From Limnohabitans sp. (GTDB lineage Bacteria > Pseudomonadota > Gammaproteobacteria > Burkholderiales > Burkholderiaceae_C), in the NCBI GenBank assembly GCA_009693505.1, contig SHXD01000015.1, forward strand, positions 1 to 55,556: DNA of 55,556 bases, in the 5' to 3' direction. A program made the translations under genes and the position numbers. Below are positions 19,246-27,932 of the stretch, in pieces. The notes under the pieces are model-generated. The model did no database searches, was not told the origin of the DNA, and saw only the letters and a program-made list of their open reading frames with translations. Positions within the stretch are counted from its first letter, which is position 1. Each line of letters starts with the position of its first letter.

Positions 19246-20540
19246 CCATCACTCCTAGATGTCGGCTGCTGCGCCGACGGTTGAATCCAAAACACAAACA
19301 ACACTGCCAATGCCAAGAGCTTCAGCACACACGGCAACACGCCATAAGCCAAAGACAAAGCCCTCAAACCTTCTACTGTTTGCGTGCCTGGCGAGTAACC
19401 CCAATAGGAAAGCAGGGGCAAGCACAGGCCTGCTGCCAATGCCAAGTTCAATTTACTGGCCAGATTCCACCAGCCCAAATAAAGCCCTTCTGCACGTCCT
19501 CGATGTCCCAGTTGGTCAATCACTCGGTTCAGCAAAGCAGCAGGCACCACCAAGTCTGCGCCCAATGCGATGCCCGATGCCAGACAAATCGCCAAGAAAG
19601 CGATTTCGTCGCCAGGGCCTAAAAAAATAACGCTGCCGAAGCTCATGATGGCCAAAGCCATGCCAATCAACCACGACTTGGCTAAGCCTTGTGCACGCAC
19701 AAGCTTGAGCCACAAGGGCAATGACAGCGCGCCTGACAAAAAGTAGACGCCTAAAAACAAAGGCGACATGGCCGCCGATGCCTGAATTTGATCTTCGATG
19801 AAAAACATAACCAGCCCTGCAGGCACAGCACTGGCAATGCCATTTAACAAGAACACCCAAAGCAGTTTGCGAAAACTGATTTGCTTCAGTGGCAAGTAAT
19901 TGTCTTTGTCAGTAAGCTCCGTCTGGCTGTCTTTCTGAATCAGTGTTTGAAGCATCACACGGGACCAAACCATCAGGCCGAACACCAACATCAGGCCTAA
20001 GAACACAGTGGTTGGCAGCCATCCCGCCATCACGGGCAGTGCGGATGCGATGACCACACCCAACAAGCCCGCCCCCTCGCGCCATGCGACAACCCGGCTT
20101 TGCTGGCTTGCACCGCCGCCCAACCTTGAAGCCCAAGCTTGATGAAGAATGCTGATCCCGCTGTAGCTAAGGTGGCACAAAGTGACCCACACGCCCACCC
20201 AGATCACATAGTCAAAAGGGTCTGTGAAAATGGGCGGAAAAAAGAGCGCGGCAAATGACAATAACAACCCCATTGCATAGGCCAAGGCTACGCCCAACAC
20301 ACTCAAAGAAGAGCGCAAGTAAAGCGCGTCGCTCAAACGTCCCAGCATGGGGTCTACCAAGGCGTCTATCAAACGACTAAACAGCAACACAGCCCCCAAA
20401 CTTGTCAAAGGCACTGCAAACTGGGTAGCATAGAAATGCGGCAAATTCACGTACATGGGCAAAGCCACAAAAGCCAAGGGCAATGCCAATAAGCCATAGC
20501 CCATGCTTTCCTTGTGCGTGATGTGTGGAAGCGCGCTCAT
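19242..20540 (-). CDS. MFS transporter of the GPH/MFS_2 type
   Basis: A 432-residue inner-membrane protein with about 12 hydrophobic segments. The N-terminal ESMGYGLLALPLAFVALPMYV and the loop RLIDALVDPMLGRLSDAL match the glycoside-pentoside-hexuronide/MFS_2 transporter motif DxxxDPxxGxxSD. In clusters with CFA-like and DUF3833 genes such transporters are constant members and may move a lipid or a lipid precursor rather than a sugar; that is inference from context. The start at 20540 overlaps the stop of the chalcone-isomerase-like gene (ATGA); the 20555 start is less likely. Confidence 0.9.
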   Translation of the reverse strand: MSALPHITHKESMGYGLLALPLAFVALPMYVNLPHFYATQFAVPLTSLGAVLLFSRLIDALVDPMLGRLSDALYLRSSLSVLGVALAYAMGLLLSFAALFFPPIFTDPFDYVIWVGVWVTLCHLSYSGISILHQAWASRLGGGASQQSRVVAWREGAGLLGVVIASALPVMAGWLPTTVFLGLMLVFGLMVWSRVMLQTLIQKDSQTELTDKDNYLPLKQISFRKLLWVFLLNGIASAVPAGLVMFFIEDQIQASAAMSPLFLGVYFLSGALSLPLWLKLVRAQGLAKSWLIGMALAIMSFGSVIFLGPGDEIAFLAICLASGIALGADLVVPAALLNRVIDQLGHRGRAEGLYLGWWNLASKLNLALAAGLCLPLLSYWGYSPGTQTVEGLRALSLAYGVLPCVLKLLALAVLFVFWIQPSAQQPTSRSDG

Positions 20541-21076
20541 AGGCCCTTCAACCAAGCTTGCCGGAGAGCGGGTGCCGTCGTTGATTCGTGCAACCAGATT
20601 CCAAAAAACAGTTGCGCAAACAAAGGGTCTTGTATGCGACCAATCACTTTGTCGTTCAAGAGAAATTCAGTGCCAGCGTTCGGGGCATAGACCGCCTGAA
20701 TTCGGTCACCTTTTTGAACATTGGGAAAAATATCTAACATGGCTTTCAGCCAATTATTTTCTTGATCGCGCGAGAGGGCGCCTACTTTGCGCATTTCATC
20801 AATGGATTTTTTTGAAATGGCCGAGCCTTCCAGGCTTCTTAAGTAAGACAACTCCAGAACGAAGGCGTGCGCTGAATAGCTTGCCATGGAAAAGCCGGGA
20901 CGCACCCAGAGACGTGCGTCATAAATGTCAAAGCCCCAGATGCTCAAGCGCTGTTGGGGCAAAGGTTGAACCCCAGGTAGCAAGGCTGGCGAGGCATGCA
21001 CCAAGTTCAAAGCCAATTGGCATGCAACCAACGCAATGCCACCTGAAAAATAACGCTGACGGCGAAAAGCAAACAT
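20537..21076 (-). CDS. Chalcone isomerase-like domain protein
   Basis: A 179-residue exported protein. The N-terminus MFAFRRQRYFSGGIALVACQLALNLVHASP is a signal peptide. The mature part has LSIWGFDIYDARLWVRPGFSM, AFVLELSYLRSLEGSAISKKSIDEMRKVG and GTEFLLNDKVIGRIQDPLFAQLFFGIWL, which fit the bacterial chalcone isomerase-like (CHI fold, fatty-acid-binding) family found next to CFA-like genes. The start at 21076 lies 1 nt after the cfa-like stop. Upstream in-frame codons lie inside that gene and would mask the signal peptide. A fatty-acid-binding role in the periplasm is plausible. Confidence 0.87.
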   Translation of the reverse strand: MFAFRRQRYFSGGIALVACQLALNLVHASPALLPGVQPLPQQRLSIWGFDIYDARLWVRPGFSMASYSAHAFVLELSYLRSLEGSAISKKSIDEMRKVGALSRDQENNWLKAMLDIFPNVQKGDRIQAVYAPNAGTEFLLNDKVIGRIQDPLFAQLFFGIWLHESTTAPALRQAWLKGL

Positions 21077-21077
21077 A

Positions 21078-22301
21078 TCAATGTTTTTTCTGTAAGGTGA
21101 ACTGAACCACATCCGTGTTGGCTTCATCAAATGCAGCCTCGCAATAAGCCAAATAGAACTCCCACAAGCGCAAAAACTTGGTGTCAAATCCCAACTTCAA
21201 GACTTGCGCCTCTTGGGCCATGAAGTCGTGGCGCCAGCGTCTTAAAGTTTCTGCGTAATCGGGCCCAAATTTCAGCTCATCGATCACCTCTAACCCTGCC
21301 AAGCGGGCTTGTCTTCTGAACTCTGAAGGGCTTGGCAAACACCCGCCAGGAAAAATGTACTGTTGAATAAAGTCTGTCGACTTCACATAGCGATCAAACA
21401 GCGCATCGTCAATCACAATGCTTTGAATGCAGGCTTTGCCGCCGGGCTTCAATTGTTGGCTCACGGTTTGAAAGTAGGTCGGCCAAAACTCTTTGCCAAC
21501 CGCTTCAATCATTTCAATCGAGCAAATGGCGTCATAAGGGCCGTCATCAATGTCGCGGTAGTCTTGCAAGCGCAAATCTGTTTTTTCAAATTTGCCATTC
21601 CACTTCATGCGCGCATTGGCAAAAGCCAGTTGCTCGGTCGACAACGTCACGCCGGTCACACTGGCGCCAAAATCCATTGTGGCCATTTCGGCCAGAGCAC
21701 CCCAACCACAGCCAATTTCCAGCACCCGCGATCCCACGCCCACACCGGTCATGCGCAGTGCGCGTCGAACCTTGGCGCGCTGTGCATCGCCCATGCTTTG
21801 GCTGTAATCACCTTCAAACAAGGCCGAAGAATAGTTCATGGTGCCATCTAACCAAAGCTCATAAAACGCATTGCCCAAGTCGTAATGCGCATGAATGTTT
21901 TTTCGGCTGTTGGCCTTGTGATTGCGATTGAGCAAGTGTTTGATGCGGTAGGCCATTCGGCCCCACCAAGTACCAAAAATCAACTCGTCAACCACGCGTC
22001 TGTTTTGAATCATGACCCGCAGCAAGTCACTCAATGAAGGCGTGCTCCAATCACCGTCAATGTAAGTCTCTGCGAAACCAATGTCACCCGACTTCAAGCT
22101 GGCCGTGAAGACGTTCCAGTTTTGAAGGCTGATGGCGGCGTGGAGGGTTGACGATTGGCCAAACACTTTGGTGCTGCGGTCGGGAAACTGGACCGTCAAA
22201 GTACCGTGTTCCATTTTTTCAAGCAATTGCAAAACTCTGCGAACGGCCATGGGCGCAGATTGAAGTTCGAATGACGTGCTGGTTGAGGGACTGGTATTCA
22301 T
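21078..22301 (-). CDS. Cyclopropane-fatty-acyl-phospholipid synthase-type methyltransferase
   Basis: A 407-residue S-adenosylmethionine-dependent methyltransferase that modifies unsaturated acyl chains in membrane phospholipids. SAM motif I is SRVLEIGCGWGALAEMA; the family motifs HYDLGNAFYELWLDGTMNYSSALF and FIQQYIFPGGCLPS are present, and the C-terminus has FGPDYAETLRRWRHDF. It resembles the Cfa2-like paralogues found in ChrR/RpoE-controlled clusters, some of which take part in methylated furan or branched fatty acid synthesis. So the product may not be a simple cyclopropane fatty acid. It is 2 nt from DUF1365 upstream and 1 nt from the CHI-like gene downstream. Confidence 0.95.
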   Translation of the reverse strand: MNTSPSTSTSFELQSAPMAVRRVLQLLEKMEHGTLTVQFPDRSTKVFGQSSTLHAAISLQNWNVFTASLKSGDIGFAETYIDGDWSTPSLSDLLRVMIQNRRVVDELIFGTWWGRMAYRIKHLLNRNHKANSRKNIHAHYDLGNAFYELWLDGTMNYSSALFEGDYSQSMGDAQRAKVRRALRMTGVGVGSRVLEIGCGWGALAEMATMDFGASVTGVTLSTEQLAFANARMKWNGKFEKTDLRLQDYRDIDDGPYDAICSIEMIEAVGKEFWPTYFQTVSQQLKPGGKACIQSIVIDDALFDRYVKSTDFIQQYIFPGGCLPSPSEFRRQARLAGLEVIDELKFGPDYAETLRRWRHDFMAQEAQVLKLGFDTKFLRLWEFYLAYCEAAFDEANTDVVQFTLQKKH

Positions 22302-22303
22302 GT

Positions 22304-23143
22304 TCAGCTGATTTTGGAAATAATCGTTGGAGAGCCTTGACCGCGAGAGACCAATTGAGCCGGAGGCTCTGGCTTGGTTAAGAATGGCACGCGCTTAAGC
22401 CAAAGTAAGAGGGCATGCCAGTGAATGCGAAGCATCACGGCAAATGTGAACAGGGGATAGCGCCAAAAAGTGCGCCGAATTTCCTCGCGCGTGGCCGGCA
22501 GCAAAACGCCGCTGATGCTGGTTTGAATCAAGGGGCCGTTGTCATCGCCATGGTCAACCCGAGCGACGACGCGCTCAGCATTCGCTTGAAACGTGCGCAT
22601 GAACCTAAATTCATATTGACCCTTGACATCACAAAAAGGTGAGACATGAAAAATTTTATTGGCGTGTTCAGTATGGCCAAATTTCGGTTCTGGCAACAAA
22701 TAGCAATGGCGCTCCCCAAAGGTGTTGTGTACTTCAGCCAAGATGGCGGCCAGCGTATTGTCAGATCGATGGCAATACCAAAAGCTCACTGGCTTGAAGG
22801 TATAGCCCAACACTCTGGGAAATGTTTGCAGCCAAATTTCTCCCTTGGCATCATGGATGTTTTCACTTTCAAGCAGCTCTTCGATCCAGGCTAAGGCGCC
22901 GCCGTTTTCGGGTTGGCGGCCATCGCCATGATCGATATCAAAAAACGACAACAGGCCCGATCTGTTGATGGACAATTCTGTTTTATTTGACTTGTCATTT
23001 TTTGAATTGCTGCGAGCTAAGGCCTGCAAATGCCGCATCGGTAGCATTAAAAAATAAGCGCTGTAATCAAAGGCATGCCGCGCCGGTCGCAAGCGAACAT
23101 GGCGCACTTGGCCATGCCCTAAGAGTACGCCTCCCGTGTTCAT
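22304..23143 (-). CDS. DUF1365 family protein
   Basis: A 279-residue protein beginning LLGHGQVRHVRLRPARHAFDYSAYFLMLPM, with the diagnostic FFDIDHGDGR, LGYTFKPVSFWYCHR and KIFHVSPFCDVKGQYEFRF segments of DUF1365. The function is not established. The family nearly always stands between an FAD-dependent amine-oxidase-type protein and a CFA-like methyltransferase, as here. That argues for a step in modified fatty acid formation. Its ATG overlaps the TGA of the FAD gene by 4 nt. No signal peptide or membrane helix is obvious. Confidence 0.93.
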   Translation of the reverse strand: MNTGGVLLGHGQVRHVRLRPARHAFDYSAYFLMLPMRHLQALARSNSKNDKSNKTELSINRSGLLSFFDIDHGDGRQPENGGALAWIEELLESENIHDAKGEIWLQTFPRVLGYTFKPVSFWYCHRSDNTLAAILAEVHNTFGERHCYLLPEPKFGHTEHANKIFHVSPFCDVKGQYEFRFMRTFQANAERVVARVDHGDDNGPLIQTSISGVLLPATREEIRRTFWRYPLFTFAVMLRIHWHALLLWLKRVPFLTKPEPPAQLVSRGQGSPTIISKIS

Positions 23144-24477
23144 GCATTGACTCTCTTGAGCAACTCTCTGGCCACCGACAAACCTGATTTCAAACCATCT
23201 TCATGGAAGCCATAGCCCAACCAAGCACCTGCATACCAAGTATGTTGTTGCCCTTGTATCTGGTGCAGGTGTTGTTGCGCATCAATGGCTGGCAAATCAA
23301 ACACGGGGTGCGCGTAATCAATGGTTTGAATGATTTTTTTCGGATCTATGGCTTGCGTTGGATTGAGCGAAACCACAACCGCTTGGACGTAGGGCAGTGG
23401 TTGCAGTTTGTTTAACAAATAGTGCAAGCACACTCTGCTGCTTTCTTGCTGCTTATTTTCAGCGCGCACATAATTCCATGCCGCCCATGCTTTGCGCCTG
23501 CTTGGCAACACTTTTTCATCGGTGTGTAAAACCGCCACATTGTCTTGGTAGCGGATGGCAGATAAGTTCTGCGCCTCGTCCTGGCTTGGCGCTCTGAGTA
23601 GTCGCAATGCCTGATCTGAGTGTGTACACAGCACCACTTCGTCAAATCGTTCAGCCTGGCCTTGCGTCATCACTCGCACGCCGTCTTCGTCGCGCTCAAT
23701 CATTTGGACGGGCGTGTTCAAGCGCTTATCGGCAATGCCGCTTACAATTTTTTCAACATACTTGCGTGAGCCGCCCTTGACGGTGAACCAGCGTGGGCGG
23801 TTGCTGACTTGAATCAGGCCATGGTTGTGGCAAAAGCGAATCATGGTGGCCACTGGAAAGGCCAACATTTGATCAGTTGGGCAACTCCATATGCAGCCCA
23901 TCATGGGCAAGAAATACCAATTCTTAAAAGCATCGCCAAAGCCATGCTGATTTAATAATTCAGAAAGTGGTTGTCGCATTTCACTTTCTGCTTGCTGCCG
24001 CGCAATGCGCGTACACAGCTTGTTAAAGCGCAAAACGTCATACAACATTTTTAAAAATTGCGGCCGCAGCAAATTCAAGCGCTGCGCAAAAACCGTGTCT
24101 AAATCGCTGCCACTCCATTCCAAGGCCTCTTGACCCCAGGCCTTGGGTGCTTGCACAGAAAACGACATGTCTGACAAGGCTGTCTCGACGCCCAACTCCG
24201 CAAAAAGGTTGATCAAGTTAGGGTAGGTTCTTTCGTTGAAAACCAAAAATCCGGTGTCCACGCCATAGGTGAGCATGCCTTTGTCCGTGGGCAAGGTGAT
24301 GTCCACGGTATTGGCATGACCGCCAAAGTACGCGCCGGCTTCAAACAGTGTGATATCGGCTTGACCTTGGAGGCTGTGCGCCACAGCCAAGCCTGAAATG
24401 CCCGAGCCAACAATGGCAATCTTTTTGTACTTCAAGATGTCGTTCTCTGTGGGGTCTAACAGGTCCTGCTGATGCAA
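23140..24477 (-). CDS. FAD-dependent amine oxidase-type oxidoreductase
   Basis: A 445-residue flavoprotein. After about 15 residues comes the Rossmann FAD motif KIAIVGSGISGLAVAHSL, then FEAGAYFGGHANTVDI (ribose-binding Glu and the GGH variant of the amine oxidase motif). The C-terminus has WYAGAWLGYGFHEDGLKSGLSVARELL, which contacts FAD. The protein belongs to the NAD(P)/FAD group paired with DUF1365 and CFA-like proteins, probably oxidising or desaturating a lipid chain. The true substrate is unknown. It begins 3 nt after the gpx stop and is coupled by overlap to DUF1365. Confidence 0.93.
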   Translation of the reverse strand: MHQQDLLDPTENDILKYKKIAIVGSGISGLAVAHSLQGQADITLFEAGAYFGGHANTVDITLPTDKGMLTYGVDTGFLVFNERTYPNLINLFAELGVETALSDMSFSVQAPKAWGQEALEWSGSDLDTVFAQRLNLLRPQFLKMLYDVLRFNKLCTRIARQQAESEMRQPLSELLNQHGFGDAFKNWYFLPMMGCIWSCPTDQMLAFPVATMIRFCHNHGLIQVSNRPRWFTVKGGSRKYVEKIVSGIADKRLNTPVQMIERDEDGVRVMTQGQAERFDEVVLCTHSDQALRLLRAPSQDEAQNLSAIRYQDNVAVLHTDEKVLPSRRKAWAAWNYVRAENKQQESSRVCLHYLLNKLQPLPYVQAVVVSLNPTQAIDPKKIIQTIDYAHPVFDLPAIDAQQHLHQIQGQQHTWYAGAWLGYGFHEDGLKSGLSVARELLKRVNA

Positions 24478-24480
24478 AGC

Positions 24481-25074
24481 TCAAGAGGCTTTTCGAGCGA
24501 GGCTTTTCTCAATGGCTTGGACCAAACTTTTGCTTTCAGGGCTGGTCATGCTGTTGTAGCTGTCAATCAGCTTGCCATCGCGGCCAATTAAGTATTTGTA
24601 AAAATTCCACTTGGGTCTTTGGCCGGGGTCCTGCGCTAATTGCTTGAAAAAGGGTGCGGCCGCATCGCCCGTGACGGCTGTTTTAGTGAACATCGGGAAC
24701 TTCACACCAAAGGTGTTTTCGCAAAAATCAGCAATGTCTTGGTTGTTGGATTTTTCCTGTGCGAAGTCATTGGAAGGAAAGCCCAAAACCACCAAGCCTT
24801 TGTCTTTGTATTGGCTGTAGACCGCTTCTAGGCCCTTGTATTGCGACGTGAAGCCACAATAGCTGGCGGTGTTGACCACCAAGATCACCTTGCCACTGTA
24901 TTGACACAGCGATTGCGGTTTCTCATCTTGTAGTCTTGGAAATGTATGGTTCAACAAAGCAGGGCATGACGCCGACTGCGCCACAGGCGGGGGGGCGGTT
25001 TGCGCCCAACTGGATGACATGGCTAGCACCCACAGCACCATGGCCAGCAATTTGATGAGCTTGATGTTTAGCAT
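24481..25074 (-). CDS. Exported glutathione peroxidase-family protein
   Basis: A 197-residue peroxidase that reduces hydrogen and lipid hydroperoxides, with thioredoxin or glutathione as donor. The signal peptide covers about residues 1-25 (ending SSWAQ), so it acts in the periplasm. The peroxidatic cysteine is C73 in VNTASYCGFTSQYKGLEAVY. The catalytic Asn is in FPSND, and the Trp lies in KWNFYKYLIGRDG. It has Cys rather than selenocysteine. It is the first gene of the nine-gene lipid operon, which fits protection against lipid peroxides. A palindrome overlaps its probable promoter. Confidence 0.95.
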   Translation of the reverse strand: MLNIKLIKLLAMVLWVLAMSSSWAQTAPPPVAQSASCPALLNHTFPRLQDEKPQSLCQYSGKVILVVNTASYCGFTSQYKGLEAVYSQYKDKGLVVLGFPSNDFAQEKSNNQDIADFCENTFGVKFPMFTKTAVTGDAAAPFFKQLAQDPGQRPKWNFYKYLIGRDGKLIDSYNSMTSPESKSLVQAIEKSLARKAS

Positions 25075-25097
25075 TGAACTGTCCGTTCTATTTAGTG

Positions 25098-25107
25098 ACT
25101 GAACAGT
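25098..25107. promoter_or_regulatory. Perfect 10-bp palindrome over the likely promoter of the gpx-lipid operon
   Basis: ACTGAACAGT is a perfect inverted repeat 24 nt before the gpx ATG. On the minus strand it overlaps a possible -10 (TAAACT), which has a weak -35 (TGACAA) 16 nt away. A second element, GAAC-N5-GTTC at 25076-25088, lies between it and the start codon. The layout suits a repressor such as a TetR-family protein. Confidence 0.4.
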
Positions 25108-25129
25108 TTACTTCTATTTTTTTAACTTG

Positions 25130-27892
25130 TCACAGGCTGTTTAATCCCTTTGCTGGTTCGGGAAAAACAGCCCGCCAAAGTGTCAAGATGGCGTCTCTTT
25201 CCTTTTGCAAGTCGGCTTGCGGCACCTGGGTGGGGGCCTCATTCAGCCGCGCTTTGTGTTGCACGCGGCGCAGTTCGCGGTAAGCCGCGGAAGCCTTCAC
25301 GCCAACGTCCTTGGAAAGCAATCCAGCAACTTCTGCCCGCTGAAGCAAGGCAATATTGCCCACATTGTCCGCCATTTCAGGGTGCGCGCGGGCGTGCATC
25401 AGGACCAAATACTGAACGGCAAACTCGGCATCCACCATACCACCCGGACTGTGCTTCACATCAAAAAGATCGGGCTTGATGGTGTGTGCTGTTCGGACCC
25501 GATTGCGCATGGTCACGATTTCAGACTTCAAAGAGGCTTCATCACGGGGGGCGCTGATCACGCTGCGCCGAACTTGGTCAAACCGGCTTGCCATCGCACC
25601 ATGGCCCATCACAAAGCGTGCCCGCGTCATGGCCTGATGCTCCCAGGTCCATGCTGTGTTGCTGCCTCTTTGTTGTTGATAGTCCTCAAATGCAGCGAAA
25701 GTGGTTACCAACAAACCTGAGCTTCCATTGGGGCGAAGCGCCGTATCGATTTCAAACAAATCACCTTCTGAGGTTTTGACCGTGAACCAATTGATGAGCT
25801 TTCTGACAAAGGCGCCGTAGACCTCTGGCGCCCGCTCATCTGTGTCTTCATACACAAAGACGATGTCTAAATCGCTGCCATATCCCAGCTCTTTGCCACC
25901 CAATTTGCCGTAAGCCACAATGCCAAACAGCGGCTCTTCACGGTGTCGGTTTTTCAAGCACGACCAACACCATTCGGCCGTGACACGCAAAACGGCATCG
26001 GCCATGGCACTCAAATCGTCGGCCACTTGTTCCACGGTCAAACGCCCCTCCACATCTCGCGCCAAGGTTCGAAAAACCTCGGCATGGTGCGCCCGGCGAA
26101 GCAAATTCAACAAGTTCTCTTCGTCGTCTTCAAGGGTTCTTTTCAAGGCCGCCCGTCGGGCCTGAAGTTCAGACTCAAAGTCTAGCGCAACAAACCTTTG
26201 TTGCAACACATCGCCATTGGCCAACTCATCAATCACGCCGGGATGCTGAACCAAATAACGTGCGGGCCACTTGGCCGCGCCCAACAAGCGAAGCAATCTC
26301 TCATGAACCGCAGGGCGCTCAAGCATCATGGCCAAGTAGCTTTCGCGCCGCATCAATGGCTCCATCCAGTCGGCCATTCTCACCACCGCGTCCTCTTCAA
26401 CCCGACCTTCTTGCAGCCATTGCGCAGTGCGCTGCAATAGCCGCATGAGGCGGCCCCTTGCGTCGTCTCGAAGGCTTTTGACTTTGGGGCTGTCTTGCCA
26501 ATGCGCCAAGCGGGTGCGGGCCTCGCCCTGAAAAAGGTCCAACACCGCCTCTAGCTCGGGCCTTTCGCTGGCGGCGCTGGTTTGACAAGACTTGCATTGG
26601 CGATCACCCCCCAACAAAATGTCGAACTCATGTGCCACGACTTCGCGATGGGCATCTAAATCGGTGAGGAAATCATGGCTTGCCGCATACCCCATGGTGC
26701 TCGCAATCCACTGCAAATCGGCATCTTGCGTGGGCAGCACATGTGTTTGCTGATCGTCTAAATATTGAATCCGATGCTCCACTTTGCGCAAAAACACATA
26801 GGCTTGCGTGAGGGCCAGTGCAGTTTCTGCAGGCATCAGGCCCGCTTTGGCTACGCGCTGTATGGCATCTAGGGTGGGGCGCGTTCTCAGCTCTGGAAAC
26901 TGGCCGCCCCGCACCACCTGCAACAGCTGCACCGTGAATTCAATTTCACGAATGCCGCCCCTTGAAAGTTTGACATCGTTGGCGCGCTCGGGGTGTCCGG
27001 CGCTTCTCTTGGCGGCATGGTCGCGAATTTGTTGGTGCAAGGTTCGCAAGGACTCAAACACGTTGTAGTCCAAATACCGTCTAAAGACGAAGGGCAAAAT
27101 GACACTGCGAAGCTTGTCAGTGGAACCATTTTGAATGGCGCATCTGGGTGCGATGACCCGGCTTTTCATCCACGCAAAGCGCTCCCACTCGCGACCCTGA
27201 ACCAACAAGTACTCTTCCAAAGCGCCCAAAGAGACAACGCTGGGCCCAGAGTTTCCGTTTGGCCGGAGTGCCAAGTCCATCCGAAAAACAAAGCCATGTT
27301 CGGTGGTCTCGCCAATCAAAGTGAAGAGGGCTTTAACGGCTCGGCTGAAATACTCTTGCACCGAAATTTTACCTAAGCCCTGACCATTGCCAGCTGTTTC
27401 GCCGTCCTCGTCATAGACATAAATGAGGTCAATGTCACTTGAGACATTGAGCTCTCGGGCACCTAGCTTGCCCATACCGACCACCCAAAACTGTGCTCTT
27501 TCGCCAGATGCCAACAAGGGCACACCGTGCCGTTCATCCAAGTCATGAAATGCCTGTTGACAGGCTTCGTCTAGGGCTAATTCGGCCAAGTGGGTCACCC
27601 CCAAGGTAATGCTTTGAAGTGAAGCATCTTGTTCACAATCCAATGTCAGAAGACGTGCCATGGTCCACTGGCGCAAGATACGCAAAGCGGGGCCCACCGC
27701 ATGGCCTTGGCTGCGCAATTCTTGGTAGGCCTGATTCAATAAATCACGGTGGGGCATGCCTGATGGCAAGCTTAGAAAGACATCGGCATAGCGTCTTTGA
27801 AGCCTTTGAAAAAAACGCGAGCCTTCTGAGTGCGGCGGGGGGCGTTTTGAATCCATGTCTGGGTCTGTCTCAAATGGGCTTGTGGCGGTCAT
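25130..27892 (-). CDS. glnE: Bifunctional glutamine synthetase adenylyltransferase/deadenylase
   Basis: A 920-residue GlnE, which adds AMP to or removes it from glutamine synthetase in response to PII and glutamine. There are two nucleotidyltransferase domains. The N-terminal one has VVGMGKLGARELNVSSDIDLIYVYDE and the C-terminal one has YGKLGGKELGYGSDLDIVFVYED, each with the GS-x-DxD catalytic pattern. A GlnD/PII-uridylyltransferase-type helical domain separates them. Length matches the family (about 900-950). It is divergent from yhdP; the two start codons are about 40 nt apart. No nitrogen-regulation site is evident in that short gap. Confidence 0.97.
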   Translation of the reverse strand: MTATSPFETDPDMDSKRPPPHSEGSRFFQRLQRRYADVFLSLPSGMPHRDLLNQAYQELRSQGHAVGPALRILRQWTMARLLTLDCEQDASLQSITLGVTHLAELALDEACQQAFHDLDERHGVPLLASGERAQFWVVGMGKLGARELNVSSDIDLIYVYDEDGETAGNGQGLGKISVQEYFSRAVKALFTLIGETTEHGFVFRMDLALRPNGNSGPSVVSLGALEEYLLVQGREWERFAWMKSRVIAPRCAIQNGSTDKLRSVILPFVFRRYLDYNVFESLRTLHQQIRDHAAKRSAGHPERANDVKLSRGGIREIEFTVQLLQVVRGGQFPELRTRPTLDAIQRVAKAGLMPAETALALTQAYVFLRKVEHRIQYLDDQQTHVLPTQDADLQWIASTMGYAASHDFLTDLDAHREVVAHEFDILLGGDRQCKSCQTSAASERPELEAVLDLFQGEARTRLAHWQDSPKVKSLRDDARGRLMRLLQRTAQWLQEGRVEEDAVVRMADWMEPLMRRESYLAMMLERPAVHERLLRLLGAAKWPARYLVQHPGVIDELANGDVLQQRFVALDFESELQARRAALKRTLEDDEENLLNLLRRAHHAEVFRTLARDVEGRLTVEQVADDLSAMADAVLRVTAEWCWSCLKNRHREEPLFGIVAYGKLGGKELGYGSDLDIVFVYEDTDERAPEVYGAFVRKLINWFTVKTSEGDLFEIDTALRPNGSSGLLVTTFAAFEDYQQQRGSNTAWTWEHQAMTRARFVMGHGAMASRFDQVRRSVISAPRDEASLKSEIVTMRNRVRTAHTIKPDLFDVKHSPGGMVDAEFAVQYLVLMHARAHPEMADNVGNIALLQRAEVAGLLSKDVGVKASAAYRELRRVQHKARLNEAPTQVPQADLQKERDAILTLWRAVFPEPAKGLNSL

Positions 27893-27932
27893 AATTCCCT
27901 GCCTAGGTCTTTATGTCCATACCGTCATTCGA

